A stretch of 45,728 nucleotides of DNA. Origin: an uncultured bacterium. GTDB taxonomy: Bacteria > Bacteroidota > Rhodothermia > Rhodothermales > UBA10348. The stretch spans positions 1-45,728 of the forward strand of contig CALIKL010000056.1 in NCBI GenBank assembly GCA_938018055.1. The letters are read 5' to 3'. This document shows positions 7,238 through 16,400 of the stretch, piece after piece; within the stretch, counting starts at the first letter, position 1; the number at the start of each line of letters is the position of its first letter. Under the pieces are notes generated by a model. That model was not told the DNA's origin, made no database searches, and worked only from the letters and a program-made list of their open reading frames with translations. The position numbers and the translations under genes were made by a program.

Positions 7238-10200
7238 TCAACTGTCCATCTTGATGACGGGAAGCTTCAGCGCCTCCATCATCGTCTCGAACTCGCTCAT
7301 TTGGTAGGACGTGATGTCTGCGAGTTTGGTCAGCCATTCGTCTATCTGACGGACGAGTTCGTCTCGCACTTCATACGCCTGATCCGTTGGCGGGAAATTG
7401 CCCCGCGTCACACCGCCCACAGCCGCCAGTTTGTTGTTGAGGCGGATGGGGTAGTTCAAGGGATCCTGGCCCGAGCGGTTCTTGGTTTGATAAAGCGCCT
7501 CTTCGACCTCTTTCATGCCCTCGAGCATGCGCTCGGCGTAGGCCTTGATCGAATCGGCTTCCGGATGATCCCCTGGCACGCGATCGAGCACATCATTGAC
7601 CTGATCCCTCAGCGAACGGATCTGCTTGATGGCATCATGGGTCTCGCTGAGCTTGTCACGTACCGAGATGAGGAAATCAAACTTCTCTTGAAGCCCTTCG
7701 ATGGGCGTCTCAGAGCGCGGATCCGGATTGATGCGGAAGGTGACGTCCGTCGAGTCATCGCCCACGATCAGGCGCGCAACGTAGGCACCTGGCACCGCCT
7801 GAGGACCACGCACAGAGCCGGCCCACATGATCAGTCCGGGGAATGACTCAGCATCCGGGTAGCGCATGTTCCAGTTGAACTGGTTCACGCCTTTATCCGA
7901 GGGTACATCGTCGCCATCGTACGTCTGGATGATGGTCGATCCATCATCTTCCAGGATGCGCATCGTCAGGTCCTCATCACGATCGCCGGCCAGCCAATAG
8001 CGCAATCGCACAGATGACTCGGCACCCAGCGTTATCGGGTACGGCTCGCTGAATACATACGATCGGGTGGCATCCGAAGCCTGGATTCCGTGCAGGTGCA
8101 TCAGGTCTTCCATGATCCAGAAGCTTCGGCCCTGTGTACCGACTACCAGATCATGGTCTTTCCACTCGAGATCCGTGATCGGCACAATCGGCAAGTTCTG
8201 CTGGAAGGACTGCCAGGAATCGCCATCGTCAAACGAGATGTACATGCCGGTCTCCGTTCCGGCATAGAGCAGGCCCTCGCGCTCCGGATCAGCTTCGATG
8301 GCACGTGTGAAGTGCATCGGATCGATACCATCTGTGATCAGCTCCCATGACTCGCCATAGTCATCTGTCTTGTACAGGTAAGGCGTGAAGTCATCCATCT
8401 TGTACCGGGTACCCGCAACGTAAAGACCCGCCGGGTTATGCGGGTCGACGACCATGTCGTTGACCATCATCCACTCGGGAAAGATGCGCTCGTTCGGCGT
8501 GATGTTCGTCCAGGAGTCGCCGCCATCACGCGTGATGTGAATCAACCCATCGTCTGAGCCAACCCAGATCACCCCTTCCTGCTCGCCTTCAGCAAGCGTG
8601 AAGATGGTTGCGTAGTACTCGACGGCCGTGTTGTCCTTCGTGATCGGACCGCCGGAAGGACCCAGCGTCGTTGGATCATTACGTGTCAGGTCTGGAGAAA
8701 TGATTTCCCAGGACTGCCCCATGTTCGTCGACACGTGGACGTGCTGACTCGTAGCAAAGACCCTGTCCGGATCGTGCTCACTGACCACGATGGGGAAATT
8801 CCACTGGAACCGGTATTTGAAGCCCTCGGCGCCGTGACCCATCGGATTATCCGGCCAGACATTGATGGATCGGGACTGACCAGTCCGGTGGTTGACAACC
8901 GAAAACGAACCACCATACGAGCCACCGTATACGATGTCCGGATCTTCGGGATGAGCCGCCAACCAGGCACTCTCACCCCCTGCCGTGGATTCCCACTCGC
9001 GTTCATTCAAGCCATTTGACGTATGCAGGATGCGCACCGTCGAGTTGTCCTGCTGCCCGCCGTAGATGCGGTAGGGGAAATTGTTGTCCGTATGGACCCG
9101 ATAAAACTGGGCCGTAGGCTGGTTGTAATACGTCGACCAGGATGATCCACGGTTATAGGTCACCTGAGCTCCACCGTCATCGCCCACGATTATCCGATCT
9201 GCATTGGCCGGATCGATCCAGAAGTCGTGGTGGTCCCCATGCGGGGTACGCACCCGCTCATATTCGCTGCCGCCATCCTTGGAGTGCCAGAGACCCACAT
9301 TCAGGACCCACACTTCATCCTCGTCCTGCGTGCCGGCATAAATGCGGGTGTAGTACCAGGCGCGCTGGCGCAGATTGCGATCGTCGTTGATGCGCCGCCA
9401 GGACTCGCCGCCGTTCTCGCTGCGAAAAACGCCCCCATTATCGTGCTCAACAATAGCCCATACGCGATCCGGATTGACCGGTGACACGGTCACCCCGATG
9501 ATACCCAACGTTCCCCCGGGCAGGCCATTGTCCTGATTCGTGAGCTCGTGCCAGGTGTCGCCGCCATCCGTGGACTTCCAAAGGCCGGAATCTTCACCTC
9601 CAGAGGACATCGAGTAAGGGCTGCGGTTGAATTCCCACATGGACGCGTAGAGCACCCGTGGGTTGGTTGGATCCATGTGCAGGTCCACAGCGCCCGCCTT
9701 GTCCGAGACATAATGGATATTCTCCCACGTCTCGCCGCCATCTGAGGAACGATAGACGCCACGCTCTTCATTGGGCCCGAAGAGATGGCCCATCACGGCA
9801 GCATACACCAGATCAGGATTCTTCGGATGAATCCGGATGCGGGCGATATGCCGTGAATCATCCAGTCCGATGTGCGACCAGGTCTTTCCGGCGTCGAGCG
9901 ACTTCCACATGCCGTAGCCATGAGACACGTTGCCGCGGATCGTTTTCTCTCCGCCTCCGACGTAGATGACATTGTTGTCCCATTCGGACACGGCCACAGC
10001 GCCAATGGAGCCTCCGAAATAGCCGTCAGAAATATTCTCCCAAGAGCCGCCCCCGTCTTTGGTGCGCCAGACCCCCCCACCGGTCGCACCGAAGTAGAAA
10101 AGGTTGTCCTTCCCGGGCACGCCTGCAACGGCGGCCGAGCGGCCACCTCGGTACGGGCCCACCAGTCGATACTCAAGACCGTCATAGAGCGCGGGATCTA

Positions 10201-10288
10201 TGGATTGGGCGGCAGATTCAGTAACGATCAGGTCCGGCAGGAGCAAGACCAGAAAGGCCAAGGAAAGTGCGGTAAGGGAGATTCGCAT
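7238..10288 (-). CDS. Secreted VPS10/BNR-like beta-propeller protein (copy 1)
   Basis: About 1016 residues from the start at 10288, chosen because MRISLTALSLAFLVLLLP begins a clean signal peptide ending before AQSIDPALYDG. In-frame ATGs at 10318 and 10333 are alternatives. Residues about 30-730 contain many BNR/Asp-box style repeats (SxDGGxTW: for example SSDGGETW, STDGGDTW, SENGGESW, TRDGGDSW), as in VPS10/sortilin-like and glycosyl-hydrolase-like propellers. A FlgD-like beta-sandwich (about 770-880) and a helical C-terminal region follow. No glycosidase catalytic residues can be assigned, so the usual label glycosyl hydrolase is not supported by sequence. It is paralogous to the protein at 13442-16708; both share the segment ISPDLT-ND and the same order of domains. 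Possibly an extracellular protein- or peptide-binding factor. Confidence 0.85.
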   Translation of the reverse strand: MRISLTALSLAFLVLLLPDLIVTESAAQSIDPALYDGLEYRLVGPYRGGRSAAVAGVPGKDNLFYFGATGGGVWRTKDGGGSWENISDGYFGGSIGAVAVSEWDNNVIYVGGGEKTIRGNVSHGYGMWKSLDAGKTWSHIGLDDSRHIARIRIHPKNPDLVYAAVMGHLFGPNEERGVYRSSDGGETWENIHYVSDKAGAVDLHMDPTNPRVLYASMWEFNRSPYSMSSGGEDSGLWKSTDGGDTWHELTNQDNGLPGGTLGIIGVTVSPVNPDRVWAIVEHDNGGVFRSENGGESWRRINDDRNLRQRAWYYTRIYAGTQDEDEVWVLNVGLWHSKDGGSEYERVRTPHGDHHDFWIDPANADRIIVGDDGGAQVTYNRGSSWSTYYNQPTAQFYRVHTDNNFPYRIYGGQQDNSTVRILHTSNGLNEREWESTAGGESAWLAAHPEDPDIVYGGSYGGSFSVVNHRTGQSRSINVWPDNPMGHGAEGFKYRFQWNFPIVVSEHDPDRVFATSQHVHVSTNMGQSWEIISPDLTRNDPTTLGPSGGPITKDNTAVEYYATIFTLAEGEQEGVIWVGSDDGLIHITRDGGDSWTNITPNERIFPEWMMVNDMVVDPHNPAGLYVAGTRYKMDDFTPYLYKTDDYGESWELITDGIDPMHFTRAIEADPEREGLLYAGTETGMYISFDDGDSWQSFQQNLPIVPITDLEWKDHDLVVGTQGRSFWIMEDLMHLHGIQASDATRSYVFSEPYPITLGAESSVRLRYWLAGDRDEDLTMRILEDDGSTIIQTYDGDDVPSDKGVNQFNWNMRYPDAESFPGLIMWAGSVRGPQAVPGAYVARLIVGDDSTDVTFRINPDPRSETPIEGLQEKFDFLISVRDKLSETHDAIKQIRSLRDQVNDVLDRVPGDHPEADSIKAYAERMLEGMKEVEEALYQTKNRSGQDPLNYPIRLNNKLAAVGGVTRGNFPPTDQAYEVRDELVRQIDEWLTKLADITSYQMSEFETMMEALKLPVIKMDS

Positions 10289-10386
10289 GAGGTCAGACAC
10301 AGAATGGATTGGCATCATCGACGGCACGCGCAATCTAACGGGCTCCCTTCAAAGGCGCTACCGAAAGGGCTGCCAGGCGGCGAAGA

Positions 10387-10416
10387 TTGACAACCAATCA
10401 TTCGTACCGATATTAT
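10387..10416 (+). promoter_or_regulatory. Candidate sigma70-type promoter
   Basis: TTGACA at 10387-10392 and TATTAT at 10411-10416, separated by 18 bp, lie 35 bp upstream of the membrane-protein start at 10451 in the divergent gap. This matches the general -35/-10 consensus with one mismatch. Housekeeping promoters in Bacteroidota usually deviate from that consensus, so the match may be partly chance. Confidence 0.4.
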
Positions 10417-10450
10417 CGATGACTCCCAATACTACCTCCCCCTGCAAATC

Positions 10451-11116
10451 ATGTTTGAAGTCCGGCTCGACCGCGCCCGTCTCGTCCGTTTTCTGAGTGT
10501 CACGGCTACTGTGTTGCTGGGTATGCATGCCATCCTCTATGTCATCCACTTTCAGGTCGTGGAGATTCCCTGGTACGCCTTGCAGCTGTTTGATGTAAAT
10601 GAAGAGCACAATCTGCCCACCTGGTTTTCCGGGTTCAACCTGGGAATCAGCACACTTTTCCTGTGGTTGATCAGTAGGGAAAAAAAGCGATTGGCGGACA
10701 CCCAGTCCACCCGATGGTTCGTCCTTTTCGTCGGTTTTTTCTACCTGTTCGTTGATGAAATTGCTGGCCTTCATGAGACCGTAAATTCCATCATGGAACC
10801 ATCCTGGGCTTGGGGAGGGCTAGTAATCGTATTGATCGTGGGCGTCTATTTCATTCCCTTCTTGCGTTCGCTGCCAGCCCGCACGTTGAGACAATTCGTC
10901 ACTGCAGGAGCCGTCTTCGTCGGAGGAGCCATCATCATGGAGCTTGTGGGCGAACCGATCGACGGGGATTCGCTCGCCTACGCGATGAGCACATGGGTGG
11001 AGGAAGGGATGGAGATGTTTGGCGTGATCCTGTTCACGCGGGCCCAGCTGGACTATCTCATGGGAGGCAAAAAAGAGGCCATCGTGTCCATGAGCCCTTC
11101 TCGAGATGCCATTTGA
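10451..11116 (+). CDS. Uncharacterised six-helix membrane protein with intramembrane acidic/His motifs
   Basis: 221 residues with about six predicted membrane helices, centred near residues 22, 65, 97, 128, 155 and 190. Conspicuous polar residues recur in or near the helices: EEHNLPTWFS (51-60), VDEIAGLHE (101-109), MELVGE (163-168) and EEGMEMFG (184-191). The pattern of an E-x-N-x-P-TW-FS motif, then DE-x4-HE, then EE-x2-EM, is one I associate with a widespread but unnamed family of membrane proteins. I recognise no characterised member. The acidic and histidine residues could form a metal or proton site within the membrane. It stands alone, divergent from the first propeller gene and preceded by a promoter-like sequence. 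Function unknown. Confidence 0.75.
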   Translation: MFEVRLDRARLVRFLSVTATVLLGMHAILYVIHFQVVEIPWYALQLFDVNEEHNLPTWFSGFNLGISTLFLWLISREKKRLADTQSTRWFVLFVGFFYLFVDEIAGLHETVNSIMEPSWAWGGLVIVLIVGVYFIPFLRSLPARTLRQFVTAGAVFVGGAIIMELVGEPIDGDSLAYAMSTWVEEGMEMFGVILFTRAQLDYLMGGKKEAIVSMSPSRDAI

Positions 11117-11126
11117 CGGTTTAGTC

Positions 11127-11166
11127 TCCAGCAGTCATCTTGTACGTCCAGCAGTTCTCTTGTACG
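11127..11166. repeat. Tandem 20-bp direct repeat
   Basis: Two adjacent 20-bp units, 11127-11146 and 11147-11166, share the frame TCCAGCAGT..TCTTGTACG and match at 18 of 20 positions. They lie in the 151-bp gap between the membrane protein and the carboxypeptidase-regulatory-domain gene. They could be paired protein-binding sites or a simple duplication. Confidence 0.5.
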
Positions 11167-11175
11167 ATCCCTGTT

Positions 11176-11199
11176 TTCCCCACACGTTGTAGTGGGGAA
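11176..11199 (+). terminator. Intergenic hairpin
   Basis: Perfect 8-bp stem TTCCCCAC/GTGGGGAA with an 8-nt loop, starting 59 nt after the stop of the membrane-protein gene and 68 nt before the next start. There is no T-run after it, so it may end the upstream transcript or be part of the leader of the downstream gene. Confidence 0.4.
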
Positions 11200-11267
11200 G
11201 CCCGCGTGTCACGTGCAAAAGCCTCGTTTACTTTGATGCTCCCTTTGTCACTTCATCGGTTGTTGTC

Positions 11268-12377
11268 ATGAGACCGTTTCTACGCTTGTCCTTTTTGTTA
11301 ACCCTGCTTGCCGTACTGGTTGCAACTCCTGGTACAGCTCGTCAGATAGCTGGCCAGATTGTGGATGCAGATGGTCAACCGGTTGTGGGTGCGACCGTAT
11401 TTGTCGACATGACCACCTTGCAAACCACGTCAGACGCGGATGGTCGATTCAACATGCCGACACCTGCACACTATGCGTTTGAAGTGGTAGCCATCTCGGA
11501 AGGGTATATGGCTACGGGAGTGCAAGCCAACCGGGAAGACTGTCGCGACATGAGTATTACCATGGCTGCTCCCGTTGAGACCATGGGTGAACCCCTGGAT
11601 GAGGACATGCTATCCTTCTTCGAACTGGCTGCATTTTCGTATACCCGGTTTGCCCGGGATATTGAGATGGAATCGCCAGACGTTTTGCGCCACTCGTTTG
11701 ATGAGTCGATGAATGCGATCAGCGTCGAGTCGACCGGGCCGTTCGTGTTCATCAATCCGGCATTGGGCTACAAAGTGACCATCCACGACTTCCGAATGGG
11801 CGGAAATGCCGTTGCCTATGGTTGGGATGGCTATACGCTGTTCGAGCCCCAGACAGCTGAAAAAAAGAAGGACGAAAAGAACTGGACGAAGAACCGGACC
11901 ACCACGTACGAGGGATCCCGACGGCACTTCCTCGCCTCCCTGATGGCAGGTGACATGAAAAAGCAGGAGTGGGCCGCCTGGTTCGTTGGAGGTCCTGGCG
12001 CAGCAGAGGACCATTCTCCGGTGAAGGAGGCCGAGTTGAAAGGGATATATGGTGAACCCCTGCCTATTCTATTCGACGATGATCGCCCGGGAGTCGGACG
12101 TATTGATTGGGCCGGATGGGTACGAATAAAATATTTCGGCGATGGAGGTGATGGCCGATGGCCTGAGTTCATCGATCGGCATTGGCCCGTCTCAGACCTG
12201 TCTGAAGTATTCGCCTCGGAAATGCACGTGACGTTTGTCGAACTGCCTACCTATCAGGCGTTCGTGGATGACACCGGTGTCATCTTGCCATCAGACGAGC
12301 CTGCTACCCGCGAGTTGGGCTACTGGACCTTCCACCGTCTGGCCGATATGCTGCCATTGGACTGGATGCCGGAGTAA
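11268..12377 (+). CDS. Carboxypeptidase-regulatory-like domain protein (Bacteroidota type)
   Basis: 369 residues. A signal peptide (MRPFLRLSFLLTLLAVLVATPGTA) is followed by a carboxypeptidase-regulatory-like beta-sandwich at about 26-105 (IAGQIVDADGQPVVGATVFV ... TTSDADGRFNMP). The larger remainder contains PFVFINPALGYKVTIHDF and YEGSRRHFLASLMAG. These match a conserved pattern in Bacteroidota surface proteins, usually with a long name but no function. An unusual Lys-rich stretch (EKKKDEKNWTKN) lies in the middle. The gene is monocistronic, with a 12384-12398 hairpin behind it. It is likely located in the periplasm or on the outer membrane; substrate or partner unknown. This gene is one of the better phylum markers in the window. 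Confidence 0.8.
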   Translation: MRPFLRLSFLLTLLAVLVATPGTARQIAGQIVDADGQPVVGATVFVDMTTLQTTSDADGRFNMPTPAHYAFEVVAISEGYMATGVQANREDCRDMSITMAAPVETMGEPLDEDMLSFFELAAFSYTRFARDIEMESPDVLRHSFDESMNAISVESTGPFVFINPALGYKVTIHDFRMGGNAVAYGWDGYTLFEPQTAEKKKDEKNWTKNRTTTYEGSRRHFLASLMAGDMKKQEWAAWFVGGPGAAEDHSPVKEAELKGIYGEPLPILFDDDRPGVGRIDWAGWVRIKYFGDGGDGRWPEFIDRHWPVSDLSEVFASEMHVTFVELPTYQAFVDDTGVILPSDEPATRELGYWTFHRLADMLPLDWMPE

Positions 12378-12383
12378 GCAACT

Positions 12384-12398
12384 CCAGGCAATCCCTGG
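12384..12398. terminator. Small hairpin between convergent genes
   Basis: CCAGG (12384-12388) pairs with CCTGG (12394-12398) around a 5-nt loop, in the 45-bp gap between the carboxypeptidase-domain gene (plus) and the cytoplasmic FKBP gene (minus). The stem is short and there is no T-run; weak support. Confidence 0.25.
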
Positions 12399-12422
12399 CC
12401 CATTGGCGTTGATCAATCCAGT

Positions 12423-12779
12423 TCAGTGGACGCCGATCAACTCAACGTCAAAGACGAGGGTAGCGTGCGGAGGAATAACATTTCCTGCGCCGCGGGCTCC
12501 ATATCCCATTTCCGGGGGAATGGTCAGACGCCGCATACCGCCGATTTTCATGCCAGCGAAACCCTCATCCCATCCCTGAATGACGTTTCCTGCGCCCAGA
12601 CGGAAAGAAAACGTCTCCCCTCTGTCTACTGAGCTGTCAAACTTGCGGCCTTTGTAATCTTCGTTATCCGGGTGAAAAAGCCAGCCGGTGTAGTGGACCT
12701 CGATGGTCTTACCAGGGGTGGCTTCGGTGCCTTCACCTGTAACGAGGTCGTTGATGACGAGTCCGTTGGATACGCTCAT
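12423..12779 (-). CDS. FKBP-type peptidyl-prolyl isomerase, cytoplasmic
   Basis: 118 residues, a complete single FKBP domain without any export signal. Active-site features include [34 protein letters not shown] and the C-terminal strand [10 protein letters not shown]. It catalyses cis-trans isomerisation of peptidyl-proline bonds, assisting protein folding. It is encoded 41 nt downstream of a second, lipoprotein FKBP on the same strand, and the two share the G-GNVI-GWD-G--GMKIGG-R-L-IP pattern. They are probably an old tandem duplication now serving different compartments. The start at 12779 ([13 protein letters not shown]) is the natural start for a minimal FKBP. Confidence 0.92.
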   Translation of the reverse strand: MSVSNGLVINDLVTGEGTEATPGKTIEVHYTGWLFHPDNEDYKGRKFDSSVDRGETFSFRLGAGNVIQGWDEGFAGMKIGGMRRLTIPPEMGYGARGAGNVIPPHATLVFDVELIGVH

Positions 12780-12820
12780 GATATTCGGTCAGTTGAGTGT
12801 GAGCTGAAGTGCGGCTTCGA

Positions 12821-13285
12821 TTACCGGATATCAACCAGTTCAATTTCAAAAATCAGATCCTGCTTGGCGGGTATGCCAGGGCGACCAGCTTCTCCGTACG
12901 CGAGGGCATAGGGAATGCGCAGTTCGCGGGTGCCTCCAATCTTCATCCCCGGGACCCCTTGATCCCAACCGGGAATCACACGGCCCACACCAATCTGGAA
13001 TGGAATCGGCTCGCCTCCTTCCTTGGAGCTTTGAACCATTTCGCCCTTTTCGTCTTCGGCTGAGACATCTCGGAACCACAAGGTGTAGTGCGCTACGGCC
13101 GTCTGGCCAGCAGCGATCATGTTGCCATCGCCTTCAACCAAATCCGTGATAACCATGTCTGCCAGGTATTCGGAAGCAGCCGATTCGGAAGCCTCGGATT
13201 CGGCTGTCGCTTCAGAATTCTCGGATGCACACCCAGCTACCAGCAGGGCAAGGGCAAAAAGGCTTATAGAAAGCAATCGGGACAT
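12821..13285 (-). CDS. FKBP-type peptidyl-prolyl isomerase, lipoprotein
   Basis: 154 residues. The signal MSRLLSISLFALALLVAGC has a lipobox cysteine at residue 19. A Ser/Glu/Ala-rich linker (about 20-40) leads into a single FKBP domain with VIPGWDQGVPGMKIGG and LIFEIELVDIR. It should isomerise prolyl bonds in the periplasm while anchored to a membrane. The first FKBP strand reads VAHYTLWFRD, where the aromatic Gly-Trp of the neighbour (HYTGW) is replaced by LW; whether that affects activity is not known. It is first of a two-gene FKBP operon and lies 156 bp downstream of the second propeller gene on the same strand. Confidence 0.9.
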   Translation of the reverse strand: MSRLLSISLFALALLVAGCASENSEATAESEASESAASEYLADMVITDLVEGDGNMIAAGQTAVAHYTLWFRDVSAEDEKGEMVQSSKEGGEPIPFQIGVGRVIPGWDQGVPGMKIGGTRELRIPYALAYGEAGRPGIPAKQDLIFEIELVDIR

Positions 13286-13412
13286 CGTGGTAAGAGTCTG
13301 TTATTCCATGTGAGACGCGCCTAACGTCCCTATCGCGATCTGGTTCGCACCTCGACCGGCGACCTTGGAATTCCGCATCTGTTAAGGCTTATGTGACGGA
13401 TGGAAATAATGC

Positions 13413-13428
13413 CCGGCCGACCAGCCGG
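13413..13428 (-). terminator. Terminator-like hairpin after the second propeller gene
   Basis: Read on the minus strand, CCGGC pairs with GCCGG around a 6-nt loop and is followed by GGGCATTATTT, 14-29 nt beyond the stop at 13442. The position fits an intrinsic terminator separating the propeller gene from the FKBP operon. The stem is short and the T-run imperfect. Confidence 0.45.
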
Positions 13429-13441
13429 ACTACGCCCACGT

Positions 13442-16400
13442 TTATTGCATATCAATGGGTTCCAAATCGTCGACACGGAACGCGTCTGAGCTTCGAACGG
13501 ACGTGACATACCCGGCCCACGCACCGCTCAGAAACGCATTCACGTCCTCCATCATTCCCTCAAGGGCACGCCGACCGGCTGACATCGACCAGTCCTCGGG
13601 CGTATTCGGAGCCCTGCCACTGGAGAAGAGATATCGCCCGGCACCTGAGACCTTCCCTCCGATCGTATCAAAGGGGCGGTAGATGCCTTGCTTGCCCTGA
13701 GGGCCGAAGTATCGATCCTGGAAGGCGTTCAGGGAATCTGTCATGGCTTTACCCGTCGCCTTCAATTCCTTGGCGACATCATCATGCCGATCGCCCAGAC
13801 TGCTGCTTACCCGTGAGACGACTTCCTTGGCCTCTCGCACACGAGTCATCATCTCGGCTGCTGTTTCCACCATGGACTCATACTCTCGATACATGGCATG
13901 ACGGGCGCGAAGAGAAACCATGTCCACTTCATAGCGTGGGTCCGATTCGACCGTGATGCTGGTGCTGGTCGTATCTGCTCCGAAGACGACCTGCACGGTA
14001 TACATCCCAGGCATGACCCGAGGACCACCTGGCTCCGGTGCGTTTCGGCGGGGCGTACTTCGACTAGGGCCTCGGACACCCTTGCGATTCATGGACCAGA
14101 TTACACGATTCATTCCGGCCTCTGCGGGTCCATCGAAGGTGCGAATGACTTCATCACCGTCCAGGATGCGGATTTGCACCTCACCGGGCGCATCTGTGTC
14201 CTCCGCGTCTGCTTCCATGTCCGAGGCATTCATGTACTCCTCTTCCGCTTGTGCCTCACCCTCTTCTGATTGGGTGTCCGAATCGGGTCCGGAACCAGCC
14301 GACTGGAATGCCTCCGGATTGACGGAATATGTGATTCGGGCACCGGAAGGACGATTCTGTCCCGCGAATATGGCATCCGCTTTGAAGCGGGTGCCAGCGG
14401 CCTGAATGTTTGAAGCCTGATAGGCGACCGGGGTCGGATAGACATGGACCGCTTCATCCAACAATTCAGCGCCCTTGGAAGCAAGTTCTCGCAAGGGGCG
14501 AATGTCATCCAGGACGTAGGCGCTGCGGCCGAATGTCCCGATCACGAGATCGACTTCCCGCTCCTGGATGGCTAGATCGATGGTTGATGCGGTTGGATAC
14601 CCCGCCGTCCATTTGGTCCAGGTGTCGCCCTCATCAATCGATACGTAAAGTCCGAATTCTGTCCCGATGAACATCAGCCGAGGCTCCACGGGATCCTGAA
14701 TGAAGGAAAGGGCAAAACCGAAGACATCATTGCTGTTGACCAGTCGTTCCCAACTCCGTCCCCAGTCCTGCGTCCGATAGACGTAGGGCTCCCAGTTGTC
14801 GCGACGATGATCGTCGAATACAACGACGGCTTCGGCGGCATTGAAGCTTGATGCGTGGACCTGAGCGACCCAGTTCCCCTCGGGCAGATCACGCATGCGC
14901 GACCCCACCTCCGTCCAGGTGCCGCCGTCGTCGCGAGTCAGCTGCACGTGGCCGTCATCCGTACCCACCCACAGGATTCCCCGTTCAAGGGGACTGGCGC
15001 TGATCGCGGTGATGGTGGTGTGATTCTCGGCCTGCGTTACGTCGTAAGTCAGACCGCCCGACTCTTCCTGATTCTGCTTCTCGACATCATTTGTCGTCAG
15101 ATCCGGGGAGATGACTTCCCAGCTCTGCCCCTTGTTGGTGGAACGATGGACGAACTGACTGCCGTAAAAGATGGTGTTGGCGTCGTGCGGGTCCTGCTCA
15201 AACGCAGCATTCCAGTTGAATCGCAGGAAGACATCAGGATCGGGATGCAGCGGTTTGATGAATGAACTGTTGCCAGTCTCTTTGTCGAAGCGACTGAGAT
15301 TGCCTCCCTGACTCATGGCATATCCGAAGCGGGAATCCTCAGGATCGGGAATCACATCGAAGCCGTCCCCGAAAGCCACTTCCTGCCATAAATGATTGCG
15401 AATGCCGCCCGATTTCCACGCGTATGCAGGACCGACCCACGAGCCGTTATCCTGCATGCCACCCATTACGTTGTACGGCATTTCGTTGTCGACGCTGATA
15501 TGGTAGAACTGGGCTACCGGGAGGTTTTCGACAAAACGCCACGTCTTTCCCTTGTCCCGCGTGATGGCCATCCCGCCATCATTTCCTTCGATGATGAAGT
15601 CCGGATCCCGGGGCGATACCCAGAACGCGTGGTGATCCGGATGCACACCGTTGCTGGAGTAACCCGGCTGCCACTGGCGGAAAGAACGACCACCGTCCTC
15701 AGAAATGTAGATATAGGTCTCAATCTTGTAGAGACGATTCTCGTTTTCCGGGTCGGTATAAATGTCGGCGTAGTAGAATGGTCGTCCGTTCACGCCGCTA
15801 TCGTCATTGACCATGCGCCAGTTGGCTCCACCATCGTCGCTGCGATAAAGCGCGTTTTTCGAGGCCTCAACGAGGGCATATACCACTTCGGGTTCATTAT
15901 GCGCGAAGGCCAGTCCCATGCGTCCCAGTTCTCCCTCTGGCATCCCCCTCTCTGAGGTGATTTCATTCCAGGTCTTTCCTCCGTCCCAGGTTTCAAAAAG
16001 ACCTGACCCTTCGCCACCGGACTTGAAGAACCAAGGCCACCGGCGGAATTCCCACATGGCGGCCAGAATGTGATTGGGATTCCGGGGATCCACCACCATA
16101 TCTCCGATACCCGTGCGGTCATTCACGAACAGTACTTTTTCGAACGTCTCACCACCATCCGTCGTACGAAATACACCGCGCTGATCGGTCTCCCCCCAGG
16201 CCGGCCCCTGAATACCAATGAGTGCTACGTCTGGGTTGTCGGGATGCAGGATGATGCGATGGATATTGCGCGAGTCCTCGAGCCCGAGGTGCTTCCAGGT
16301 AAGGCCCCCATCGATCGTCTTGTACAGGCCATTGCCTGCCGACTGACTGTTGCGCGGATTGCCCTCACCTGCTCCAACCCAAACGATGTCGGGCGTTTTC

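Noticed and set aside
7238-10288. Glycosyl hydrolase annotation for the propellers
   Set aside because: Asp-box repeats alone do not show catalysis; no sialidase or other glycosidase active-site set could be identified, so only the fold is reported.
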